Shown: positions 26,875-35,957, counted from the first letter of the stretch. The stretch is 64,000 nt of DNA from Haloplanus sp. GDY1 (GCF_023703775.1 NZ_CP098514.1:1-64000), one strand, 5' to 3'. The notes: generated by a model from the letters alone, not told the origin. Program-made: numbers and translations.

Positions 26875-28430
26875 CTATTTAACCTCTCAAGAGATTCATA
26901 CATCTCCTCAGTAGCTGCGATTCGATCTTCCTCAATTTGTTTCAGATTCTGTAATTTTTCATGTATATCGATCTCTTCCGAGGGTGTTGTAGTATCGACG
27001 TATCTGGAAATATTCAAATTCCAATTGTTTTCTTCTATCTCAGAAATATCAACAAAACGACTGTGGTGCTCTTCTTCCCTACCAGACATATACGTCTCCG
27101 CAAGATATTCGACCCCCTCTTCAGTGAGCACGTTCTGAGTTGATTCGTCGTCATATATCTGGATGCCAGAAGTTTGTAGATGTTTCTGCTCTCCAAAAAT
27201 GAATTGTACCTTGCCTTGGCGACTTTCTGGTTTGTCTTTGTTGAATATCAATACACACCCAGGAGAATTTGTATTATAGAATAATTTCTCAGGAAGTGTG
27301 ATGACTGATTCCAAGAGATCATCCTCAATCAATGGCTTGCGAATTTTCCACTCCGATCGCGATCTGAATAGCGCCCCATTGTCCATCACGACGCCCGCTT
27401 TTCCAGTCTCGTTGAGCGAGGCGATCATGAGCTGAATCCACGCCCAGTCGCCGCGGTTCGACGGCGGGAGCCCGTACGGGAAGCGGTTGTACGGCTCGTT
27501 GTCCTGCACCCAGTCCTTGTTCCACTCCTTCTGATTCCACATCGGGTTCGCGATGACCCGGTCGAACACCTCCAGCTCGTCGTGCTTGGTGACGCGCTTG
27601 GGGTCGGTGATAGTGTCGCCCTTCTCGATCTTGGCGTCGTAGAGCTCGTGGAGCAGGACGTTCATCTGGCCGATGGCCCACGTATTCAGGTTCTTCTCCT
27701 GGCCGTACAGCGAGATGTCCGTCATGTCGCCACCCTGCTCACGGATGTGCTCAGCGGAGTAGATGAGCATCCCGCCGGAGCCACAGCAAGGGTCGTACAC
27801 ACGATGGCCCGGCTCCGGATTCACGCACTTGACGATCAGCCGGACGACTTCACGCGGCGTATAGAACTCGCCGCCCTTCTTGCCGGCGTCGTCCGCGAAC
27901 TCGCGGATGAGGTATTCGTAGGCCCGCCCGAAAATGTCGGGATCTTCGAGATCCTCGTTCCGGTAGCGATGCTTCGAGAAGTGTGAGACGAGATCCGAGA
28001 GCAGTGAGTCGGGTAGGCGCTCCTTGTCGTTGAAGTCGACTGTGGTGAGCACGCGGTCCGCGATGGCGTCGTTCTCGTCTTCGACCGCCGCAAGTGCCTT
28101 GTTCAGTGCCGCGCCAACGTCGGTCTCTTGAGCCTTGATGTGATCCCATCGAGCACGCTCCGGGATCCAGAACTCCTCGTGGAGGTCTCGATCATCTCTG
28201 GCCGTCTTGACCGGTATTCCGAGCTCCTCGGCGACTTCCTCGGTCTCCTCCTCGAAGCGGTCGTTGGCCCGCTTGAGGAACAGCAGTCCGAAGATGTAGT
28301 TCTTGTAGTCGGCCGAGTCGATGCTTCCACGGAGTTTGTCTGCGGCCGCCCACAGATGGTTTTCGAGCGTATCGAGAGTGAGTATATCAGATTCTGTTCC
28401 AGGCAGGGTGGCCTGGTCGCTATTAGACAT
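26871..28430 (-). CDS. hsdM: type I DNA adenine methyltransferase M subunit
   Basis: A 519-residue M subunit. It shows the N-terminal helical domain (ADKLRGSIDSADYKNYIFGLLFLK), GGEFYTPREVVRLIV, the SAM motif YDPCCGSGGMLI (about 210), and the catalytic motif NPMW, a variant of NPPF/Y seen in HsdM proteins. ATG 28430 (MSNSDQATLPG) is preferred; the open frame continues upstream to 28679 but without character. The last about 160 codons (26871 to about 27350) are AT-rich and the rest GC-rich, so the 3' end may have been exchanged together with hsdS. Confidence 0.94.
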   Translation of the reverse strand: MSNSDQATLPGTESDILTLDTLENHLWAAADKLRGSIDSADYKNYIFGLLFLKRANDRFEEETEEVAEELGIPVKTARDDRDLHEEFWIPERARWDHIKAQETDVGAALNKALAAVEDENDAIADRVLTTVDFNDKERLPDSLLSDLVSHFSKHRYRNEDLEDPDIFGRAYEYLIREFADDAGKKGGEFYTPREVVRLIVKCVNPEPGHRVYDPCCGSGGMLIYSAEHIREQGGDMTDISLYGQEKNLNTWAIGQMNVLLHELYDAKIEKGDTITDPKRVTKHDELEVFDRVIANPMWNQKEWNKDWVQDNEPYNRFPYGLPPSNRGDWAWIQLMIASLNETGKAGVVMDNGALFRSRSEWKIRKPLIEDDLLESVITLPEKLFYNTNSPGCVLIFNKDKPESRQGKVQFIFGEQKHLQTSGIQIYDDESTQNVLTEEGVEYLAETYMSGREEEHHSRFVDISEIEENNWNLNISRYVDTTTPSEEIDIHEKLQNLKQIEEDRIAATEEMYESLERLNR

Positions 28431-28678
28431 ATTCCAGCAGATACGCGCCGGCGTAATAACAGCAACGTCGCAGTAATCGAACCCGCACAGCAGTCGGTCG
28501 GTTTTCTCTGGGGACGATCTATAAGCACACGATAGCCTGAATCCGGCCGGTAACTGATATAATCGCATGAGGGAGTTTTGCCGAATACCTGATGAACTTA
28601 CTGAGGTAGATCTTCCAGTCCCCCCGGTCTTGATCAGATTGGGTTTATTCGGCCTTATCAAAAGAGGATTTTCTACCA

Positions 28679-29329
28679 CTAATTAGTCCACTGCAGGTAC
28701 AATCGACCGACATCTGTTACGTAGACGTGCTTGGTTCGTCCTTCTATATTTGATTCGACAAGCCCCTTCTCTTGTAACTGGTTGATATGGTAGCTAATCT
28801 TCTGAGAGGATTCTCCGAGTTCTTCTCCTATTTCACGGAGAATCACGCCTTTCCGTCCCTCTTCGTCCCATCTACCGAGTGTTTGAAGAACGTCGAGCTG
28901 AAGTCCTTCAATCTCGAATGTTAGCGGTTGGGTGGGTGAGGGTAGCTTCATGACCAAATCGTCGACCGACTCCTCCCCGGTCTGTGGCTCCAGGACATAG
29001 TATGGAGTAGCTCCGATGAAGAAGGCCGAAGCCGTAGCCGCTCCAGCCATTAGATTCGTACCGCCCGTAATATTGACGTAGATTTCTTGATCCGGATTTT
29101 CTCTGGCAACACTCACAACCGTGTCGACGACATCTCGTAGATCGAAAGCATCTACGAGGTTTATCTCGACAGTGTACCCGAACTCTGTGAGTTCTTCGGC
29201 CAGTTCATTACCGACCGACCGGAATTTCTCGCTGGTCAAGAGATTGATTTTATCAGCTGATCCATAGGCTTGCAGCCCTCGTTTAATATGGACGGTTGTT
29301 TGCCCATGTGGAACGATATGCAAACTCAT
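28679..29329 (-). CDS. CARF-like Rossmann domain plus winged helix regulator
   Basis: A 216-residue protein. Residues about 1-125 form a Rossmann-like sensor (MSLHIVPHGQTTVHIKRGLQ, then IYVNITGGTNLMAGAATASA at about 87-106). Residues about 145-216 form a wHTH (VILREIGEELGESSQKISYH). This matches the haloarchaeal HFX_2341/DUF6293 style of CARF-HTH protein, related to Csa3 sensors of nucleotide ligands. It overlaps the 281-residue protein by 1 base, so it belongs to the methyltransferase cassette rather than the type I operon that follows 248 bases later. Confidence 0.72.
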   Translation of the reverse strand: MSLHIVPHGQTTVHIKRGLQAYGSADKINLLTSEKFRSVGNELAEELTEFGYTVEINLVDAFDLRDVVDTVVSVARENPDQEIYVNITGGTNLMAGAATASAFFIGATPYYVLEPQTGEESVDDLVMKLPSPTQPLTFEIEGLQLDVLQTLGRWDEEGRKGVILREIGEELGESSQKISYHINQLQEKGLVESNIEGRTKHVYVTDVGRLYLQWTN

Positions 29330-30174
29330 TATATATCGCTCTCGACGAATTTTTTAACCCTGTTGTTGTTTTCGATGTCTGGCGTGAGGCTGGAGAACGG
29401 TTCGTCGTCATGATTGTACTCTTGTTTAGCTTTCAGGATGACTACGTCTCCTTCTGACGGGAAGTACTCGACGTGCTGCGGCTCCATCCGGATGCTCTGT
29501 CCCGCCTCACCTTCTTGGAACGAAGTGATGTAACTAACCCGCCCTTCCACGTGGTCTACAAATCCAATATGGAAGTTGTGACCCTCGTTGAGGAGACGAC
29601 GGCGATCTTCGTATGTTTCATCATCCAGTTCCAGAATCCGTCCCCAAGTCCGGATTACACCTTCGAGTGCGTTCCAGATGAGAAGAAGCGAACTCAGGAG
29701 TACAGGATCGGCCTGCTGGTCGGGTGACGGAAGTTCCTTCGGATGAGCGATCTGGTCTTCCCGGTACTCGTTCAGGTTCTCCAGGGCGAATGTGTATGAA
29801 ATATCCACCTCCTCGTTGAGGAGTACCGTTGAGTACGTCTTGAACCAGCGGTAAGCATTTACCACGTTGTCCTCATTTCGGATTTCCCCACCGACTTCCC
29901 GCTGCAGCCTGTCACGATATCCTTGTTCATCGGCGAGACCAAGGAAGACGTATCGCAGGTAGTTGTACAGCTGTGCTGTATTAAACCGATCCTGGAACGT
30001 ATCCCGCGTAGACTGTTTAACCCAGCCAAAGTACTCGTCAATCTTCTGGTAGACGTCGTCGTCGCTATCGACGTCTATCCGAGGTTCGATGATGTCTGCC
30101 AGCAGGTCGAAGCATTTGTCGATCTGCTCTTCGATCATCTCCTCGTTAGTGGGCGGAGCAGAAGACTGGCTCAT
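29329..30174 (-). CDS. hypothetical protein of the CARF/methyltransferase cassette
   Basis: A 281-residue protein with no family I recognise. Residues about 1-190 are helical (QLYNYLRYVFLGLADEQGYR; LLSSLLLIWNALEGVIRTWG). Residues about 200-260 are beta-rich (FHIGFVDHVEGRVSYITSFQ, then FPSEGDVVILKAK), reminiscent of a small OB or cold-shock-like barrel. It starts 2 bases after the methyltransferase and ends on the CARF-like gene, so the three form one operon. Confidence 0.6.
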   Translation of the reverse strand: MSQSSAPPTNEEMIEEQIDKCFDLLADIIEPRIDVDSDDDVYQKIDEYFGWVKQSTRDTFQDRFNTAQLYNYLRYVFLGLADEQGYRDRLQREVGGEIRNEDNVVNAYRWFKTYSTVLLNEEVDISYTFALENLNEYREDQIAHPKELPSPDQQADPVLLSSLLLIWNALEGVIRTWGRILELDDETYEDRRRLLNEGHNFHIGFVDHVEGRVSYITSFQEGEAGQSIRMEPQHVEYFPSEGDVVILKAKQEYNHDDEPFSSLTPDIENNNRVKKFVESDI

Positions 30175-30176
30175 AT

Positions 30177-32189
30177 CTATTCACCTCCGAAGAGGCCTTC
30201 GACATCGTCCTGGAGCTGCGCCTGTTCCTGTTCCAAGTCAGCGATCTTCTCCAAGCGCTTCCGGATGGCCTCTGCCATCTCCTGAATTTCTTTCTTGCAG
30301 AACTCTGGTACCAGCAGTTCCCGCAGCCGTCGGATCGGGATATGCTGTATTGTCGCTCCGCCCTGCATCGATTCTAACTGGTTTTTAGCCAGGTCAGTAT
30401 CCAGGAAGTGGGCGTACACCAGTGCCTCTTCTTCGGTACGGAAGCGGACGACAGCCCACATCGAGCTTGGGGCTATTTCCCTCTCGGGATGGTGGACGTG
30501 GATCTTTGCCCCGGTGACAGAAACTAGGACGTCCGTTTTGTCCGCTCTGACGATATTCCCGTCGACGTTGAGGAACTCAGAGTATTGTTCCTGCTGAATA
30601 TCTCGGATATTGACGTACGGAAGCCGGCTTTTACCTTCTTCCTCGAAGACCTGATCCGGCTTCTTGGTGCCGCCCCGGATTTCCTCAGCAATATCCTGAA
30701 TCTCCCGCACTTCGGCGTACTGCTTTTGCAGCTCACGGCTGGTCTTGTCCATCTGGATGATTTCACTGGGAAGATAGGATCTGCCCTCCAGTCTACCAAG
30801 CTCCAGCGTATCGGCCTTGCCGAGCCGGATGTCATCTACGACCTCCGGGACTTTCTGCTCCGGATCTTCGTCACTGTCGACAATAGCGTAGGAGATCTCG
30901 TCGCTCGGTGAAGACGGCTCGTTTGCTATTTGCAGTATTACCGTAGAGATACCAGTATGGTCATAGATCGGGGGCTGGATCTCGATCAGAGATTCTATGG
31001 TGTACTCTGAGCGGAGTGTCTCTCGAAAGTCGGAAGATCTGCTCTTATACAATTTCCCAACCGGCAGTATAACTGTTAGACTGCCGCCAGGCTTGAGCCG
31101 TTCCAGTGAGTCCAGAACGAATTTTTCGTCACCGTTCCGGGCCGGTGTTCCCTCCGGCTTCTCGTATTGTAGGTTGAACGGAGGGTCGATGAAGACTTGG
31201 TCGAACTCCGCTGGCAAGCTGTGATCTACCTGTGAGAGTTTCAGGTAGTCGCCCATCGAGTAGGAGACATTAGTGCCGAACAATTCGTTGAGGAAGACGG
31301 CGCTGTTTGCAGCATCGACATTGATTTCAACGCCGTGTGCGTCCGCACCTCGAGTATTGGCTTCCCGGAGTATATTCCCGTAGCCTGCGGCAGGATCGAG
31401 GATAACGTCTCCTTCACCTGTCTCTGATAGGTCGAGAAAGGCTTTGCTCAGCCAGAGAGGTGTGGTTTTGGGCGCGGTTCTTTTGGATTGCTCTTCAAGC
31501 CCTACGAACGCTTCAGCGAGTTTCGGGGGTGTCTTATCCAGGTCGATGCCGTAGAACGTATTCAACACCTGTCTCTGAAACTCGATATCATGGGGATGGT
31601 TTTGGGCTTTGAAGGGCGGATACTTCTCTTCAATCAGTTCGTCTATCTCCGTCAGATCTTCCTCGGAGAGGGTGTCGATATCCAGGTCGTAGTTGTGTCG
31701 TTCAGCGACCAGCTTCCGGAACAGGCTGTGGTAAAGCTGAGTCTCGATGTCTCTACCGATCTTCCCTCTGAAGTAATCGGCAAGCCGCCAGAACTTCATC
31801 CGGATCTCTTCTGCAGATTCTAAGGCCCGTCGTTCCTGCCCGTCATCACAGGGGAATCTGGCGAGTTCGCGCTCTACTTGCTTGCCTTCTTCACTCCGAA
31901 CCAATTTAAACACGTATTCGAAGGACTCGGAAACCAGTGCGCCGTATGATGCCCCCGAGTCGTTCATCAGGCGACGGAGTTCTTTCAGATCTTCTCGTTC
32001 CCTATGTTCCGAAATAACGGTGCTGCACTCAACGACTACATAGAACCCGTCCAGATCTTCGTCAAGGACGGCAATGTCCGGCCGGAAACTCAGCTGATCC
32101 TCAACAAACGGCTCGACTACGACTCTATCCTCCCCGTAAACCTCTGTAAGATCTTCAACAGTTTTCCGGACGAGTTCTTGATCACGCAT
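30177..32189 (-). CDS. nuclease-like/N6-adenine methyltransferase/specificity fusion
   Basis: A 670-residue protein. The N-terminus (about 1-110) resembles a restriction-endonuclease fold (FRPDIAVLDEDLDGFYVVVECSTV), but the expected Lys of ExK is Ser (ECS), so it may not cut. A helical linker follows, then a methyltransferase with DPAAGYGNIL (SAM motif) and IDPPFNLQYE (DPPF). The C-terminus has a specificity-type domain (RLPYVNIRDIQ, IRRLRELLVPEFCKKEIQEM) with the usual coiled-coil end. The order resembles type IIG or a fused M-S protein. It heads a three-gene cassette. Confidence 0.78.
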   Translation of the reverse strand: MRDQELVRKTVEDLTEVYGEDRVVVEPFVEDQLSFRPDIAVLDEDLDGFYVVVECSTVISEHREREDLKELRRLMNDSGASYGALVSESFEYVFKLVRSEEGKQVERELARFPCDDGQERRALESAEEIRMKFWRLADYFRGKIGRDIETQLYHSLFRKLVAERHNYDLDIDTLSEEDLTEIDELIEEKYPPFKAQNHPHDIEFQRQVLNTFYGIDLDKTPPKLAEAFVGLEEQSKRTAPKTTPLWLSKAFLDLSETGEGDVILDPAAGYGNILREANTRGADAHGVEINVDAANSAVFLNELFGTNVSYSMGDYLKLSQVDHSLPAEFDQVFIDPPFNLQYEKPEGTPARNGDEKFVLDSLERLKPGGSLTVILPVGKLYKSRSSDFRETLRSEYTIESLIEIQPPIYDHTGISTVILQIANEPSSPSDEISYAIVDSDEDPEQKVPEVVDDIRLGKADTLELGRLEGRSYLPSEIIQMDKTSRELQKQYAEVREIQDIAEEIRGGTKKPDQVFEEEGKSRLPYVNIRDIQQEQYSEFLNVDGNIVRADKTDVLVSVTGAKIHVHHPEREIAPSSMWAVVRFRTEEEALVYAHFLDTDLAKNQLESMQGGATIQHIPIRRLRELLVPEFCKKEIQEMAEAIRKRLEKIADLEQEQAQLQDDVEGLFGGE

Positions 32190-32224
32190 ACCAACCAGTT
32201 TTGATGTTGACTACATAGAATTTG

Positions 32225-32241
32225 GTTTTGATATTCAAAAC
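32225..32241. promoter_or_regulatory. inverted repeat between divergent defence genes
   Basis: GTTTTGA (32225-32231) and TCAAAAC (32235-32241) around TAT. It lies in the 138-base gap between the divergent methyltransferase cassette and the nuclease-EVE gene. A further TTTTGAT copy precedes it at about 32201. It is a fair operator candidate for shared control. Confidence 0.45.
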
Positions 32242-32327
32242 TGAGTTTGGACATTTTAGCGAATCTATTGCGTAAATCCTTCCCCTTCTGCCCCAAATAT
32301 AACATAGCGCGTGTGGGAAGAAAAAGC

Positions 32328-33413
32328 GTGCCAATAGAGTTCGGACTCTGGCGGATTGATGGACCAGACTTCCAGCGGCTCTCCTCGAACAAACTTGACG
32401 ATGAGTCTCGACTTGAGGAACTACTGGTCGAAGATCCGAATCTGTTAGGACGAGATCTCCTTATCGTGGGACAACAGGTCCGGACCTCAAGTGGAAAGCG
32501 CCTCGATCTCTTGGGTATCGACGCTGAAGGAGACCTCCACATTATTGAACTTAAGCGTGATCGGACACCGAGAGATGTTGTAGCGCAGGCCCTTGATTAC
32601 GCGTCGTGGGTTCGTCATCTGACCTACGACGATGTTACCGATCTCTACGAAGACTTTGATGATACTCGTGAGTTTGAGGAAGCATTCAGCGAGAAGTTCA
32701 GTTCTGCGAGGCCCGAAGGCGCTTCTGGTGTCCCAGAAGACATCAATCAAACTCACAGCCTCACTATTGTTGCCTCAGAACTGGATGCTGCAACGGAACG
32801 GATCGTAGAGTATCTTGCAGAAGAATACAGCGTGCCGGTCAATGCTGTCCGTTTCAATTACTACGAGGACGACGGTCGGGAGTATATTGGTCGGACTTGG
32901 CTTATCGATCCTCAAGAGACGCCAGAGCCCCCAAGCAAACGAGAGGCATGGAACGGACGCGATTACTACGTTGCTTTTGGACAGGGCAAGAACCGATCGT
33001 GGTCAGACGCTCGTGAATATGGGTTTGTGTCTGGCGGTCAGGGAGAGTGGTATAGCCGCACCTTGGATCAACTCTCTATTGACGACCGTATCTTCGTTCA
33101 CATACCTACAGAGGGGTACGTCGGTGTCGGCACAGTAACGAAGCCGAAAACACCGGTCACAGAATTTGAGATTGAGACTGACGAAGATTCAAAGAAGATC
33201 CTTGACGCCGAATTAGATGCCAGTGCAATGGGTGAGAACTCTGAGGATGAGTCTCTGCGGGAGTATCTCGTAGGGGTCGAATGGATTGATACCCGTCCAG
33301 TTGACGAGGCATACTGGGAGACGGGGATGTACGCAAATCAGAATACGGTGACGAAGCTGAGGAATCAATTCACGTTGGATCGACTCTACCAGCACTTCGA
33401 TCTCGATGAGTAG
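32328..33413 (+). CDS. NucS-like (DUF91) nuclease fused to an EVE-like domain
   Basis: A 361-residue protein from GTG 32328, chosen because it gives VPIEFGLWRIDG, the usual start of DUF91 proteins. The nuclease core shows RLDLLGIDAEGDLHIIELKRDRT (D...ExK) and the Gln helix VVAQALDYASWV. The C-terminal half has an EVE/PUA-like domain (RDYYVAFGQGKNRSWSDARE, then DRIFVHIPTEGYVGVGTV). EVE domains read modified bases, so this may be a modification-dependent (type IV-like) restriction enzyme. That is inference. Confidence 0.72.
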   Translation: MPIEFGLWRIDGPDFQRLSSNKLDDESRLEELLVEDPNLLGRDLLIVGQQVRTSSGKRLDLLGIDAEGDLHIIELKRDRTPRDVVAQALDYASWVRHLTYDDVTDLYEDFDDTREFEEAFSEKFSSARPEGASGVPEDINQTHSLTIVASELDAATERIVEYLAEEYSVPVNAVRFNYYEDDGREYIGRTWLIDPQETPEPPSKREAWNGRDYYVAFGQGKNRSWSDAREYGFVSGGQGEWYSRTLDQLSIDDRIFVHIPTEGYVGVGTVTKPKTPVTEFEIETDEDSKKILDAELDASAMGENSEDESLREYLVGVEWIDTRPVDEAYWETGMYANQNTVTKLRNQFTLDRLYQHFDLDE

Positions 33414-33556
33414 GAAACTGCTCCAGAATTAGCTTCACGTCAAGATAATCAGAGCCGTTTTGCTATGAAAAGGCCTGTTATCAAGGAATACTGAGTTCAC
33501 AGGTCCAATCTTTTATTACAATCTGTTCCGTCGGTTTCTAACCACATGTCAGAAAG

Positions 33557-35062
33557 GTGAACGAGATGGAGGTGCTTATCGATACGAACGTATTTATCGA
33601 ACGAGAGGGTGACTGGACGGTCCCAGAACCACTGCAAGAACTCGAGAAGCTACTGAAGACGGAAGGACACACCATCTTGATCCACCCTCACTCGAAACAG
33701 GAGATCCGCAACTACGAGAACGATGAACGGCGTGAAACGGACGAATCGAAGATCGAAACTTACGCCGAATTAGGATTCCCTCCGTATCCGAATCCTTCAT
33801 CGACGGAGTTCCGCAACCACGTCCCTGAAGCGGATAGCTTCAACGAGCAAGTAGACAACGCACTCCTCTATACGGTATTCAAGGGCCGCACCGATATTCT
33901 CATCACCGAAGATGGGGACATGCATCGAAAGGCCGACGAACTCGGTATCAAAGAGAGCGTATTGAGTATCGAGGAGGCCAGAGAGCGGTTCAAACAAGAC
34001 CCTGCGGCCTACGAGGGGCCGCCATCGATTCAGAAACAACAGGTCGCGGATCTTGATGTCGACGATCCAATTTTCGATTCGCTGAAAGAGGATTACGACT
34101 TCCGAGACTGGTTCGAGAGCATCCCCGACGAACGAGATGTCTACGTGAACTGGAATGAGGACGGCACACTCGGCGCTGTTCTTATCCTAAAACCGAACGA
34201 AGCGGAGCATATCGGTGAGGAGCCTGAGCTCGGCAAGCGAGATCGACTGAAGATCTGTACGCTCAAGGTCGCTTCCCATCGACGCGGTTCAAAAATCGGG
34301 GAACTCTTGGTGAGTATCGCCATACGCGAAGCCATCCAACACGAACTCGAGGAGATATATCTCACACACTATATCAAGGAAGACGACTATCTGGTACAGT
34401 TGATTTCCCAGTATGGATTCGGCCGAGCGTCACAGACCGCCACCGGTGAGACGGTCTTCGTCAAGCGGCTAACTCCTGGGCCGGGAGATGATCCCGATCC
34501 CTCGGAGGTTCATTTTCGATTTTATCCGAGTTTCTACGATGGTCCCTCAGTGAGTAAGTTTCTGATCCCGACTCAACCTGAGTTCCACGGACGACTCTTT
34601 CCGACCTACGAAAACCGGCAACCGAAATTAACAGAATTCTCCGGACAGCTTCTCTCCGAAGGTAACGCCATCAAGAAGGCATACCTCTCCCACGCGAATA
34701 CTCGACAGATCGAACAGGACGACGTTCTACTGTTCTACCGGACACACGACCATATGGAGATCACCTCTTTGGGGGTCTGTGAGCAAGTGGAGTACGAAGT
34801 GACCGAAGCCGAGGCCGTACAGGAACTGGTAGGCAAACGATCCGTATTCACGGATCGGGAGATCGCTGAGATGGTAGAGTCTCCTACGACAGTAATATTA
34901 TTCAAATGGCACTTCGAGCTTGAGAATCCACTCCACTATCAGGTGCTGCTGGATGAAGACGTTTTATCAGGACCACTCCAATCTATACAAGAAATCGATG
35001 AATCGAGCTACCAGTATATCCGCGAGAACGGAGGCATAGATGGACGTTTTACTGTCAATTAA
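33557..35062 (+). CDS. PIN-GNAT-EVE-like fusion protein
   Basis: A 501-residue protein. The N-terminus is a PIN domain (LIDTNVFIE with the first Asp, and ILITEDGDMHRKA). A GNAT acetyltransferase follows (CTLKVASHRRGSKIGELLVS, the acetyl-CoA loop, at about 225-245). The C-terminus, about 310-500, is an EVE/PUA-like module (DDVLLFYRTHDHMEITSLGV; KRSVFTDREIAEM). GTG 33557 or ATG 33566 could start it. It overlaps the ASCH gene by 23 bases. The pairing suggests a toxin-antitoxin-like or RNA-modification-linked defence unit. Confidence 0.72.
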   Translation: MNEMEVLIDTNVFIEREGDWTVPEPLQELEKLLKTEGHTILIHPHSKQEIRNYENDERRETDESKIETYAELGFPPYPNPSSTEFRNHVPEADSFNEQVDNALLYTVFKGRTDILITEDGDMHRKADELGIKESVLSIEEARERFKQDPAAYEGPPSIQKQQVADLDVDDPIFDSLKEDYDFRDWFESIPDERDVYVNWNEDGTLGAVLILKPNEAEHIGEEPELGKRDRLKICTLKVASHRRGSKIGELLVSIAIREAIQHELEEIYLTHYIKEDDYLVQLISQYGFGRASQTATGETVFVKRLTPGPGDDPDPSEVHFRFYPSFYDGPSVSKFLIPTQPEFHGRLFPTYENRQPKLTEFSGQLLSEGNAIKKAYLSHANTRQIEQDDVLLFYRTHDHMEITSLGVCEQVEYEVTEAEAVQELVGKRSVFTDREIAEMVESPTTVILFKWHFELENPLHYQVLLDEDVLSGPLQSIQEIDESSYQYIRENGGIDGRFTVN

Positions 35063-35468
35063 GCCCGAATTTGCAGAGAAGATCCTTGGCCGCGAGAAGA
35101 GGTATGAGTTCCGCAAGACCGCCTTCCGCGATCCATCTATTATCGAGACGATCTACATGTACGCCTCCTCTCCCGTGCAAGAGATTGTGGGATCGTTCTC
35201 GCTAAGCAGCGTATCCGAGGGTACGCCAGCCGAACTCTGGCGCGAATTCGGCTCCGATTCCGGGATTGATCAACGATCACGGTTCATGGACTACTTCGCA
35301 AACACTGAGACAGGGTATGCTTTCGAGGTGGCGGATGTTCGTCGCTTCACTGAATCTATTGACCCCCAACAACGCCTTGATGACTTCCGCCCGCCTGTGT
35401 CCTTCCAGTATCTTCGAGGCGAGTATGACTCACTAATCGCTACTGATCCTAAATCAGGGAGCGATTAG
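35040..35468 (+). CDS. ASCH-domain protein
   Basis: A 142-residue protein with an ASCH (PUA-like) N-terminus: LLSIKPEFAEKILGREKRYE then FRKTAFR. ASCH domains bind RNA and often occur beside toxins. It is translated from within the end of the PIN-GNAT gene (23-base overlap), so the two products are made together. A strong terminator follows. Confidence 0.75.
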   Translation: MDVLLSIKPEFAEKILGREKRYEFRKTAFRDPSIIETIYMYASSPVQEIVGSFSLSSVSEGTPAELWREFGSDSGIDQRSRFMDYFANTETGYAFEVADVRRFTESIDPQQRLDDFRPPVSFQYLRGEYDSLIATDPKSGSD

Positions 35469-35475
35469 TAATCCG

Positions 35476-35500
35476 ACGTAGCGCTTCTGCTACGTTTTTT
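35476..35500 (+). terminator. hairpin plus T tract
   Basis: Stem ACGTAGC (35476-35482) and GCTACGT (35489-35495) with loop GCTTCT, followed at once by TTTTT. It lies 8 bases after the ASCH stop. Archaeal polymerase stops at T tracts; the hairpin is an addition. Confidence 0.72.
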
Positions 35501-35639
35501 CGTTCCAACTGCTCCACCTGAGAGCGTATAATCTCTATACATTTCGCCACGGTTAGCCATCAGCGCTAATCTCCCTGAATAGACGTTCGGTCGTATCCCT
35601 CCTCACACATACTACAACGGTGGGACCCCCGTCACTGCT

Positions 35640-35902
35640 GAAGGGGGATGATTGGGGGGTCGAAACCGTTCGGGGATGGGCGGGGTCGGGCCCATCCCTG
35701 CCCCATCCCCGGGCCCAACCCTGCCCCGACCTTCGCCCATCCCCCTCCCATCCCCCTGCGGGTGGTGGCAGGTGGCACCACCCCGGGGACCACCCCCGGC
35801 ACCGCCCTCTCACCACGTGGGTCACCACCCTTCACCACCCCCCGCAGTTTCGCGACCCCCTCCGAGTCGAGGGGGTGGCAGGGGACGGTCACCGTCCCCT
35901 GC
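35640..35902. other. GC-rich hairpin cluster, candidate origin or regulatory region
   Basis: A low-complexity stretch with many CCCATCCC-type runs and stacked inverted repeats: GGTGGTG/CACCACC at 35761-35782, ACCCCCTC/GAGGGGGT at 35855-35876, and a perfect 25-bp palindrome at 35878-35902 (arm GCAGGGGACGGT, centre C). G tracts on both strands could form quadruplexes. It lies in the 489-base gap between the ASCH gene and the 35958 gene; no coding signal is seen. A replication origin, or a regulator site of the next gene, is inference. Confidence 0.5.
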
Positions 35903-35957
35903 AACCCGGCGTAAAACGTCGCCCCGTTTGATAGGCGTCGCGTGCCTACCCGGAGCC

